64,000 bases of DNA. Source: Paenibacillus tundrae. GTDB taxonomy: Bacteria > Bacillota > Bacilli > Paenibacillales > Paenibacillaceae. The stretch covers positions 84,216 to 148,215 of the forward strand of contig NZ_JAUSTI010000015.1 of assembly GCF_030812775.1 (NCBI RefSeq), read 5' to 3'. The position numbers and the translations under genes are program-made. The notes under the pieces are model-generated. The model had not been told where the DNA came from. It made no database searches and saw only the letters and a program-made list of their open reading frames with translations. Positions 18,297 to 25,547 of the stretch are shown here, piece by piece; the stretch's first letter is position 1, and the number at the start of each line of letters is the position of its first letter.

Positions 18297-19016
18297 ATGG
18301 GTCGTAAATGGAATAATATTAAGGAAAAAAAAGCTTCAAAAGATGCAAACACGAGCCGGGTCTACGCCAAATTCGGTGTTGAGATCTATGTAGCTGCCAA
18401 AAAAGGCGAACCAGATCCGGAAGCGAACCGTGCACTGAAAGTCGTGCTGGAACGTGCGAAGACGTATAATGTACCCAAAGCCATCATTGACCGTGCGATG
18501 GAAAAAGCAAAAGGCAGCGGGGATGAAAACTATGAAGAACTGCGTTATGAAGGCTTCGGTCCTAATGGTGCAATGGTAATTGTAGATGCACTGACCAACA
18601 ACGTGAATCGTACAGCGCCAGAAGTACGCTCTGCGTTTAACAAAAACGGCGGAAACATGGGTGTCAGCGGTTCCGTGGCATACATGTTTGATCCAACGGC
18701 TGTAATCGGTGTAGAAGGTAAGAACTCCGAGGAAGTGCTGGAGATTCTGCTCGAAGCTGACGTAGATGTTCGTGACATTGTGGACGAAGAAGATGCGGTT
18801 ATCGTATATGCAGAACCAGATCAATTCCACGCCGTACAAGAAGCATTCAAAGCTGCGGGTGTAACTGAATTCACGGTTGCTGAGCTGACGATGCTGGCGC
18901 AAAACCACATTGAACTTCCTGAGGATGCACAAGTGCAATTTGAGAAGTTGATCGATGCCTTGGAAGACCTCGAAGATGTTCAGCAAGTGTACCATAACGT
19001 GGAGTTTGCAGAGTAA
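18297..19016 (+). CDS. YebC/PmpR family protein, YeeI type
   Basis: Cytoplasmic protein of 239 residues in the YebC/TACO1 family, the length of Bacillus YeeI. Members act as DNA-binding regulators or as factors that help ribosomes through proline-rich stretches. The MGRKWNNIKEKKASKDANTSRVYAKFG opening marks the YeeI branch (the other branch starts GHSKW). Also visible are RALKVVLERAKTYNVPKAIIDRAMEKAKG and RSAFNKNGGNMGVSGSVAYMF. ATG at 18297 begins this conserved N-terminus, so the longer frame from TTG 18273 is not used. Confidence 0.92.
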   Translation: MGRKWNNIKEKKASKDANTSRVYAKFGVEIYVAAKKGEPDPEANRALKVVLERAKTYNVPKAIIDRAMEKAKGSGDENYEELRYEGFGPNGAMVIVDALTNNVNRTAPEVRSAFNKNGGNMGVSGSVAYMFDPTAVIGVEGKNSEEVLEILLEADVDVRDIVDEEDAVIVYAEPDQFHAVQEAFKAAGVTEFTVAELTMLAQNHIELPEDAQVQFEKLIDALEDLEDVQQVYHNVEFAE

Positions 19017-19045
19017 GCTGCAAATTCACGGAAAGTTGTATATTT

Positions 19046-19085
19046 AAAAGGACGGCTCATTGATTACAATGACCCGTCCTTTTTC
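19046..19085 (+). terminator. Rho-independent terminator, probably bidirectional
   Basis: AAAAGGACGG / CCGTCCTTTTT stem with an 18-base loop. It lies between the convergent YebC-type and DUF606 genes and can serve both strands. Confidence 0.8.
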
Positions 19086-19092
19086 TGTCTAC

Positions 19093-19566
19093 CTATGTCC
19101 TTGGTGCTGAAGCACGCGAGGACTTCATTGAACCGCCAAACTTAAAGAGTACAATTCCGCCTACAATAACGAGCACACCGATTAATTGATTCCACGAGAA
19201 TGGGATCTGCTCTAAGCCAAACCATCCCATGGCATCAAAAAGAAGTGCGAAGCTTAACTGGGAAGTTAGCACAATTGAAATGGCATACGTTGGGCCTAAG
19301 AGCTTCATGCCTTGCACAAGGCAAAATACCACACCCACACCGATTGCTCCGCTAAGCCAGTACCAGGGCTGCATATGCTGGAGGCTAAACGTATTTTTGC
19401 CCTCCACAAGGATAGAGATTAGGAACGAAGCCAAAAAGCCGGTAAACAGTACCATAGTCGTTGTAGACCACGAGCCAGTACGCTCATTAACTTTACTATT
19501 AAAGATCGTCTGTAAACTGACAAGTGCGCCTGCTAGCAGAGCAAGCAAAATACCTGTAATCATCAT
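19093..19566 (-). CDS. DMT family transporter, DUF606/YdcZ type (second copy)
   Basis: Small membrane protein of 157 residues with five hydrophobic segments, a half-length DUF606 (YdcZ) member of the drug/metabolite transporter superfamily. Typical features: ALLAGALVSLQTIFNSKVNERTGSW, an internal ALLFDAMGWFGLEQIP loop and WNQLIGVLVIVGGIVLFKF. Half-size members are expected to work as dimers; a paralogue of the same size is encoded at 20315. Third gene of the minus-strand run DUF606 - Crp/Fnr - DUF606, starting 15 bases after the regulator gene. Substrate unknown. Confidence 0.85.
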   Translation of the reverse strand: MMITGILLALLAGALVSLQTIFNSKVNERTGSWSTTTMVLFTGFLASFLISILVEGKNTFSLQHMQPWYWLSGAIGVGVVFCLVQGMKLLGPTYAISIVLTSQLSFALLFDAMGWFGLEQIPFSWNQLIGVLVIVGGIVLFKFGGSMKSSRASAPRT

Positions 19567-19581
19567 GGGTTGTAATGCTCC

Positions 19582-20280
19582 TTATTCGTAAATGTTATGA
19601 CCCGCCACTTCCCGTAGACCTGCCCGATCTTTGACGAGGATAAAGCCTGGGTTACGCTCAATGAGACCATCCGCACACAGTTTTTGAATAACACGATTCA
19701 AATGCCGATAACTGGTGCCGATCAGATTCGCGATATCCGTTAAATTGAAAGCATCCAATTCTTCATGAAATACAGTGCCATCCTCCTCGGTAGAGATGGA
19801 GAGAAGGTAACTGGCTAACCGAACTTCCACAGGATACATCAGATTAAAGTTAGAGAAGTTGGAGTCGATATAAAACTTGTGGGAGATAATTTTTAGCAGA
19901 AATTTGAGCATGGGTGCGTATTCGCCAGCATATTCAGCCAGATAACGATAATGGATACGCAGCATAACTACGGGTGAGACCGCTTGAACCGTATTAATAA
20001 TGTTACTCTCCCGAACATATTCGACATCACCAACGACTTCCAAAGGTGTCTTGAAACAGAGCACTAATGTTTTATCTTGAGCTGATGTAGTGAAGATTTT
20101 GATCTTGCCTTCGACCAGCACATATAAATATTCGGAGGCCTCTCCTTCGCGACAGATGAGTTCGCATTTCTCAAAATGACATAACGTCATATGTTCACGT
20201 AGTGGCTCATAGAATACCGTCTCCAGTTGATACTGTCTAAGATAATGAAGTAATTTTTCGTTATTATGGATTTCTTCCAT
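19582..20280 (-). CDS. Crp/Fnr family regulator, YeiL-like
   Basis: Regulator of 232 residues: cyclic-nucleotide-binding-like beta roll (about 25-140; CREGEASEYLYVLVEGKIKIF, LEVVGDVEYV) and C-terminal winged helix (about 150-225; FNLTDIANLIGTSYRHLNRVIQKLCADGLIERNPGFILV). It resembles YeiL. No clustered Cys suited to an iron-sulfur site are seen, so it is not Fnr-like. It sits between two DUF606 transporter genes in one orientation with gaps of 34 and 15 bases, and probably regulates them. Confidence 0.83.
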   Translation of the reverse strand: MEEIHNNEKLLHYLRQYQLETVFYEPLREHMTLCHFEKCELICREGEASEYLYVLVEGKIKIFTTSAQDKTLVLCFKTPLEVVGDVEYVRESNIINTVQAVSPVVMLRIHYRYLAEYAGEYAPMLKFLLKIISHKFYIDSNFSNFNLMYPVEVRLASYLLSISTEEDGTVFHEELDAFNLTDIANLIGTSYRHLNRVIQKLCADGLIERNPGFILVKDRAGLREVAGHNIYE

Positions 20281-20314
20281 TAGGTATGCACCCCCACCGA
20301 CCTAAACTAGCTAA

Positions 20315-20740
20315 CTATAGCTTCATGATAATGACTCCTGTGATCATAAGTGCAATGCCCAGAAACTGTGGTAGTTTCATCTTCTGCTTCACTACACCAA
20401 ACCATCCATTACTATCCACTAGAAATGTTAACGTCAATTGTGCAATTAACAGAGCAGAGATGGTGAAGGTCACACCCATTTGCTGAATCGCTGATACTTC
20501 ACTGAATATAATGACAGCACCGAATGCGCCACCTGCGAGATATAACGGCTTCACTTGCTTAAGTCCCTGTACGTTAGCATCACGTACAACGATTAAAATA
20601 AGTGCTGCCAGAATAAATCCGGTGAGCTGGGTAATTGTAGCGGCTTGCCATGTGCCAATGTCTGTACTAATCCGAGTATTCGCAACGCCTTGTAGCGTAA
20701 TACAAGCGCCGCCTAATATTGCAAAAATAATTCCTCTCAT
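20315..20740 (-). CDS. DMT family transporter, DUF606/YdcZ type (first copy)
   Basis: Half-length DUF606 membrane protein of 141 residues: MRGIIFAILGGACITLQGVANTRISTDIGTW, an internal FLVDSNGWFGVVKQKMKLP loop and LGIALMITGVIIMKL. ATG at 20740 follows AAGGAGAG; the longer reading from 20785 has Cys-rich non-family residues and no binding site. First gene of the DUF606 - Crp/Fnr - DUF606 run. It shares the GWFG loop with its partner, which supports a heterodimer, an inference. Confidence 0.83.
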   Translation of the reverse strand: MRGIIFAILGGACITLQGVANTRISTDIGTWQAATITQLTGFILAALILIVVRDANVQGLKQVKPLYLAGGAFGAVIIFSEVSAIQQMGVTFTISALLIAQLTLTFLVDSNGWFGVVKQKMKLPQFLGIALMITGVIIMKL

Positions 20741-20832
20741 GGTGGTACTCTCCTTATCCTGCATGTTGCAACAGTTCCAGTTCAATGTAGACTGTCGATA
20801 AACTTCCGAATTCTATTAAATGACAAATCAGC

Positions 20833-20875
20833 GCTGTAAGCCAAGGACAAATGTCCTGAGCTTCAAAGTTACAGC
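20833..20875. promoter_or_regulatory. Nested palindrome, candidate operator
   Basis: AGGACAAATGTCCT (20844-20857) is a perfect palindrome with centre AA. It lies inside a wider inverted repeat GCTGTAA (20833) / TTACAGC (20869). It is about 95 bases upstream of the first DUF606 start and is a good candidate target for the Crp/Fnr regulator of that operon. Confidence 0.45.
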
Positions 20876-20896
20876 ATTTAGATTACACGAAGAGAA

Positions 20897-20925
20897 AACA
20901 AAAAGCCACTCACAAGGAGGGCTTT
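20897..20925 (-). terminator. Probable terminator of the Nif3-like gene
   Basis: On the minus strand AAAGCC / GGCTTT stem followed by TTGTTTT, downstream of the gene ending at 20978. The stem is short. Confidence 0.5.
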
Positions 20926-20977
20926 GAATAACATTCCAGTTCAATTGAAGATGAAACGATTTACATATAGCAACTTG

Positions 20978-21775
20978 TTATAACACTTTAAATATGGGTT
21001 GATCCGCTACAAAATGAATCGGTACAGTAGGGAACACTGTAGATAATCTATCAGCCAAAAGTTTCATACCAGACGCTTCACTCTCCGCATGTCCCATCAT
21101 AATAAGTGCCTTGTCTTTCCCTTGTTGTACAGCGTCTCGCACATATTCTGGGGTCTCCCACTCGAAACCTTCGCCTGCAATGATAAGATCAAGCTCTTCA
21201 TTCTGAAATAGAGGGATGGTCAGAGGCGCATTACCGCGAAACCCGACAAGGACTGCTGCACGCTTACAATCCATGGTTGGGCTACCAGCAACGCGTACGT
21301 ATTCAAGACCTAAGGTTTTCTTCATATGGTTAGCGATATCCTGAACCGTTGTACCAGCCGGAAGTGAAAGAATGTCAGCTTCGGGTCTGTGTCGCTCCAC
21401 ATAAGCTGACCATCCCAACGCCTGAATTAATCCTTCCGTAATGCCGTCTGGCTGGTATCGATGAATAGCATCATGACAGCGATATATCGCAACATTTGCT
21501 TCTTCCATTAAGGTTCTTTTGGCTTCATAGACAGGGTCATTCATGAGCCAATCCGTCTGGCTGTGATGGTTGTAGAAGGGAGGTTCATGGGCAATGATCA
21601 GATTGGCATTCAATCGAATAGCGTGTTCAATCACATGATGTGTGGGCATAAAGGTGACAAAAATGCCTTGTACGTCTTGATCAGCTGAACCAATTAATAG
21701 TTGATCAACTGTATTTTCCGGTAACGTTATGTCTGTCGTGAGATGTTGGATTACATCTTGAATGGTTAATTTCAT
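20978..21775 (-). CDS. Nif3-like dinuclear metal center protein
   Basis: NIF3/DUF34 protein of 265 residues, expected to form a hexamer with a two-metal site in each subunit. Metal-binding regions are visible: TFMPTHHVIEHAI and LIIAHEPPFYNH (His ligands), IYRCHDAIHRYQPDG (His/Asp), and the C-terminal LDLIIAGEGFEWETPEY and MMGHAESEASGMK (His, Glu). The length equals a short form without the extra central domain. Biochemical role remains unsettled for the family. GGAGG precedes the ATG. A tandem repeat lies upstream at 21826. Confidence 0.87.
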   Translation of the reverse strand: MKLTIQDVIQHLTTDITLPENTVDQLLIGSADQDVQGIFVTFMPTHHVIEHAIRLNANLIIAHEPPFYNHHSQTDWLMNDPVYEAKRTLMEEANVAIYRCHDAIHRYQPDGITEGLIQALGWSAYVERHRPEADILSLPAGTTVQDIANHMKKTLGLEYVRVAGSPTMDCKRAAVLVGFRGNAPLTIPLFQNEELDLIIAGEGFEWETPEYVRDAVQQGKDKALIMMGHAESEASGMKLLADRLSTVFPTVPIHFVADQPIFKVL

Positions 21776-21825
21776 ATGTATAATTCCTCCAGTGACAGGT
21801 GATATGAACAGTGTATCATGCGAGG

Positions 21826-21859
21826 GTAGAGTGAACTACCTTGTAGAGTGAACTACCTT
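21826..21859. repeat. Two tandem 17-bp repeats, each with an internal inverted repeat
   Basis: GTAGAGTGAACTACCTT occurs twice back to back. With the preceding G each unit contains GGTAG...CTACC, so it could be a double operator upstream of the minus-strand Nif3-like gene, or a replication slippage product. Confidence 0.6.
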
Positions 21860-22225
21860 ATAATGAGACGAACTGGAGACTCTTGGTTTGGGTTTACATA
21901 GATGAGCGTGAGCATTCATAGTCCAGAATTCAGGAGGTTTGTTTCAATGCGGAGACCCTTGGATAATGAATGAGTTAAGGATGTTTTTTGGCTTTTGGGG
22001 ATGCAGGTTAGATCTGGATTTAGTTTACGCTTGTGGTAACAACCACAAATCGAATATCAGCTGACATGCCGGGGATTGTTGTAGTTTTCTCACGCAAGAA
22101 AAAGTATACTAGCATAGTATCTTTGTCGGATAAAATGGAATATCTAATCCTATCTAAACTGATATTACCTGCAATAAGTCTTGTTTATGGATGAAGAGAA
22201 CTTATAAAAAAGGATGATGATTTTC
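21860..22225 (+). other. Intergenic stretch, one short decayed ORF
   Basis: No complete gene seen. A very good ribosome binding site (CAGGAGG at 21931) leads to an ATG at 21946 that stops after 8 codons (MRRPLDNE). Reading on past the TGA gives VKDVFWLLGMQ and RSGFSLRLW before a TAA near 22039, which reads like degraded coding sequence. No other structure recognised before the heme oxygenase start. Confidence 0.3.
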
Positions 22226-22822
22226 ATGACAACAAGCAATCTTATGGAACGTCTCAAAACAGAGACCGCTCATTATCATAGACAAATTGAACTTAACCCT
22301 TATGCTAAAGCGATTATGAATCAAACGATAAGCTTGGGAAAGTATAAGCAATATCTGGAGAAATTCTACGGGTTTATTAAACCGATTGAAGAACAGGCTG
22401 TGAACATGCCTTTTTGGAATCACACAGGTCTTGATATTGAAATCAGAGGTAAAACGGCTCTTCTGGAGAATGACTTACGGAATTTAGGTTCAAGTGAAGA
22501 GGACATCCGAAATCTGCCCTTGTGTGAGCAATTGCCGGACATTTCTTCTCCTGCTCAATTGTTCGGCTATTTCTATGTAATTGAAGGTTCTACGAACGGT
22601 GGTCAGATTATGACCAAGCGATTGTCGCAGTTTTTGCCGATTGAGGCTGATCGTGGTCTTGCTTATTTTAACGCCTATGGCGAAGACACCAGAACGAGAT
22701 GGAAAGAGTTCATGGAGCTTCTTCTTCAATCTGTTTCGAAGACGGAAGAGCATGACGAGATGGTGCATACAGCTTCTGAGACATTCCGCCTATTGGATCA
22801 GTGGATTAATACAGCAGATTAA
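22226..22822 (+). CDS. Biliverdin-producing heme oxygenase
   Basis: Heme oxygenase of 198 residues, opening heme to biliverdin, iron and CO. The proximal heme ligand is in ERLKTETAHYHRQIEL (His18 most likely), and the distal helix is in LFGYFYVIEGSTNGGQIMTKRL, with the Gly-rich kink GSTNGG. It lies 49 bases upstream of the bacteriophytochrome, so its product is almost certainly the chromophore of that protein. Starts at 22214, 22217 and 22226 are in frame; AAAAAGG at 22207 fits 22226, because the first two are too close to it. Confidence 0.93.
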   Translation: MTTSNLMERLKTETAHYHRQIELNPYAKAIMNQTISLGKYKQYLEKFYGFIKPIEEQAVNMPFWNHTGLDIEIRGKTALLENDLRNLGSSEEDIRNLPLCEQLPDISSPAQLFGYFYVIEGSTNGGQIMTKRLSQFLPIEADRGLAYFNAYGEDTRTRWKEFMELLLQSVSKTEEHDEMVHTASETFRLLDQWINTAD

Positions 22823-22871
22823 GTGACAGTTATCGTAGAAGAACAACTGCAATGGAGGGGATTTATAATTC

Positions 22872-25418
22872 ATGACCGAATCGAATTCGAGCAAAGAAAA
22901 CAAACGGCTAAACCGTACGCTGCTGAGCCAGGGCACGTATACGAATGATCCGATAGATTTAAATAATTGCGATAAAGAGCCCATTCATATTCCGGGTTTT
23001 ATCCAGCCGCATGGTGTGCTCTTGGCGGTGAACGCCTCTCATACACCTACTATTGTTCAATGTAGCCAGAATACAGAAGAATATCTTGGTCTGACTACAG
23101 ATGAGATTTTGGGACTTCCACTTGAATCATTGGTTGGTAAGGACAGTCTAAGAGATTTGATGAGCTACACCTTCCATGCCGCGGTTACATCCGACCTACA
23201 GTACATGGACGTGACGGTGGATGTATCTGGAGAGCTACGAACTTTTTTGACAGTTATACATGAGAGTGAAGGTTTGTTAATTTTGGAGATGGAACCATCC
23301 AATCCTGACGAGAAGGCTGATGTAGAGACCAGTGATTATTTGTGGATTTCCCGTTTTTTTGGACGGATTAAGAGCACAAGTAACCGCACGCAAGCTAGTC
23401 AGATTGCAGCAGAGCAAGTGAAGGAAATGCTGGGGTACGATCGAGTCATGATTTACGAGTTTGATGAAACATGGAACGGAAAAGTTATTGCTGAGGCACG
23501 CGAAGAACATCTCGAACCTTTCCTCGGACATCACTATCCTGCATCGGATATCCCTAAGCAAGCTAGGGAGCTGTACCTACGCAATTGGTTGCGTACTATT
23601 GTAGACGTGCATTATCAACCGGTAGAGATTGTACCACTGCTTCAACCTTTGACAGGTAAACCTCTTAACTTAAGCTTATCCGTGCTTCGAAGTGTATCAC
23701 CTCTACACATTGAGTACTTGCAGAATATGGGTGTGGGTGCTACGGTGACGATCTCTCTCATCAATGACAACCATTTATGGGGGCTGATTACGTGTCATCA
23801 TTATTCACCAAGGTATGTGCCGCATCGCATTCGTAACTTGTGCAATTTCTTGGGGGCATTCTTTTCCAGCGAATTGTTTCAACGTCATCAACTGGACGAG
23901 TATCAGGCTGAGATTCACACACGTGAGCAAGCTGCACGAATCTCGAATATCTTTATAGGCAATACAAGCCCAGCAAGAGTGGTGGAGGAATTACAAGGTG
24001 AACAGCAAACCTTGCTTAACCTTATGGGAGCTTCGGGAGCAGCCGTTTGTTATCAAGACAAGTTACTGCTCTATGGGGATACACCAACTTGGGAGCAGGT
24101 GAGGGGACTCGCAGCATGGCTGGCGGGTGAGTCTGAGGATTACAGTTATCATACGTCCCAGCTTAGTTTGGAATATGAACCAGCTAAGACGTATAAGGAA
24201 AAAGCATCCGGTATCGTATATGTCGCTATATCCCCAGGCCAGCATCACTACATCATCTGGTTCCGACCAGAAGTCGTACAATTGGTTGATTGGGCAGGAG
24301 ACCCGGCCAAAGCGGTGATCAAAACGGATGATGGGATTCGATTGTCTCCGCGAAAATCGTTTGAGAAGTGGAGGGAAGTTGTGCAATCAACATCCTATCC
24401 TTGGACAGCTAAAGAACTTAATGTTCTGCCGTTGCTCAAAACGATCGTACGCCGTCAAACCGAGAATCAGTTGGTACAGGCTGAGGAGCAGGCATTGCAG
24501 AATGCCCGTATTTTGCGTCAGAATGAGCAGCGATATTTGCAGTTGATGGATTTCTCGCCAGTGGCTTTCCTCACATTAACAGATGGGAAAATAAAATACT
24601 GTAATAACCGTGCAGCCGAACTACTTGGGTTTGAAGCGACCAAAAGCCTCATTGGTATGGACTTTAAGAAACTGGTACCGGAGAAGACGCAAGGAACGCT
24701 GCAGAAAAGCATTGATGAGATACAACTCAACAGCACACAGTTGTTCACGAACCAATTGTATTTCGTTACAGCCACGGGAACATCGTTGCTGCTTGAGATC
24801 ACTCTTGCTTCGGTCACTCATGGAGGGAAGCCATCATTAATGGTGCTCCTTAATAGCGGTGCTTCGCATCACGATCAGGATCGTTATAATCAAACAACAC
24901 ATCAGCTACAGAATGTCCTCAATACGGATCCACTAACGGACATGCCGGTTCAAGCGATATTTAAATCGCAGCTCCAGGATGATTGGGATGAATGCTTACG
25001 TGATAACTGTAGCTTAGGATTGCTGTTTATTGATATAGATGATTTTCGTTCATATAATGCGACGTATGGCTTACAAGGCGGAGATCTGTGTCTGCAATGG
25101 ATCGGTGAAGTGCTTACCGTTGTATGCGAGCAATATGATGCCTTAATCTCTCGCTTACAAGGGGGAACCTTCATGTTGAAGCTGAAGGGAACGACTTCTG
25201 ACCGTTCTGCTGAACTTGCAGAAGAGATTAGACAACATGTGCTCGCGCTGCAAATCCAGCGTGATTTATCGGATCCAAATGAAATCGTAACGGTTAGTGT
25301 TGGAGGAGCGGTATTGGTTCCTCAGGAGCAGTTAACGATATCTGATCTGATCGAGAGGGCTAGTCAGGCGCTGCTACAAGCCAAAACGGAAGGCAAAAAC
25401 CGTGCTGTAGTCGTTTAG
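22872..25418 (+). CDS. Bacteriophytochrome with PAS and degenerate GGDEF output
   Basis: Red/far-red light receptor of 848 residues. Order: N-terminal extension with Cys33 in LNNCDKEPIHIPGFIQPHG (biliverdin-binding Cys), PAS (about 40-135), GAF with PASDIP at 223-228, PHY (about 330-540) with the tongue motif PRKSF at 493-497, a linker coiled coil, PAS (about 550-665) and a GGDEF-type domain (about 680-848). The GGDEF domain keeps LLFIDIDDFRSYNATYG but its catalytic motif reads QGGTF (763-767), so cyclic-di-GMP synthesis is unlikely. No histidine kinase or EAL domain is attached. GGAGGGG precedes the ATG. Operon with heme oxygenase; terminator at 25433. Confidence 0.95.
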   Translation: MTESNSSKENKRLNRTLLSQGTYTNDPIDLNNCDKEPIHIPGFIQPHGVLLAVNASHTPTIVQCSQNTEEYLGLTTDEILGLPLESLVGKDSLRDLMSYTFHAAVTSDLQYMDVTVDVSGELRTFLTVIHESEGLLILEMEPSNPDEKADVETSDYLWISRFFGRIKSTSNRTQASQIAAEQVKEMLGYDRVMIYEFDETWNGKVIAEAREEHLEPFLGHHYPASDIPKQARELYLRNWLRTIVDVHYQPVEIVPLLQPLTGKPLNLSLSVLRSVSPLHIEYLQNMGVGATVTISLINDNHLWGLITCHHYSPRYVPHRIRNLCNFLGAFFSSELFQRHQLDEYQAEIHTREQAARISNIFIGNTSPARVVEELQGEQQTLLNLMGASGAAVCYQDKLLLYGDTPTWEQVRGLAAWLAGESEDYSYHTSQLSLEYEPAKTYKEKASGIVYVAISPGQHHYIIWFRPEVVQLVDWAGDPAKAVIKTDDGIRLSPRKSFEKWREVVQSTSYPWTAKELNVLPLLKTIVRRQTENQLVQAEEQALQNARILRQNEQRYLQLMDFSPVAFLTLTDGKIKYCNNRAAELLGFEATKSLIGMDFKKLVPEKTQGTLQKSIDEIQLNSTQLFTNQLYFVTATGTSLLLEITLASVTHGGKPSLMVLLNSGASHHDQDRYNQTTHQLQNVLNTDPLTDMPVQAIFKSQLQDDWDECLRDNCSLGLLFIDIDDFRSYNATYGLQGGDLCLQWIGEVLTVVCEQYDALISRLQGGTFMLKLKGTTSDRSAELAEEIRQHVLALQIQRDLSDPNEIVTVSVGGAVLVPQEQLTISDLIERASQALLQAKTEGKNRAVVV

Positions 25419-25432
25419 AATCTTATGAGATA

Positions 25433-25470
25433 TGGCGTTTGAACTGGCAACAGTTCAGGCGTCATTTTTT
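25433..25470 (+). terminator. Rho-independent terminator
   Basis: Fourteen-base stem TGGCGTTTGAACTG / CAGTTCAGGCGTCA (with G-U pairs) around GCAA, then TTTTTT. Separates the phytochrome operon from the Shango operon. Confidence 0.8.
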
Positions 25471-25472
25471 GT

Positions 25473-25502
25473 TCACCATTGGAATAGGACAAGTGTTATA
25501 AT
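25473..25502 (+). promoter_or_regulatory. Promoter of the Shango operon, extended -10
   Basis: TATAAT at 25497 with an upstream TGT (extended -10 element), and a weak TTCACC -35 with an 18-base spacer. It lies immediately after the terminator, so the defence operon has its own promoter. Confidence 0.55.
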
Positions 25503-25547
25503 GAGCGGTATGGATACACTTGTTCGTATTCTCTACTAGAGGATGGG

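Noticed and set aside
24917..25418. Active diguanylate cyclase at the phytochrome C-terminus
   Set aside because: The GGDEF motif reads QGGTF, without the catalytic acidic residue.
25479..25502. TTGGAA as -35 box of the Shango promoter
   Set aside because: Only 12 bases from TATAAT; the extended -10 with TTCACC at 18 bases is more likely.
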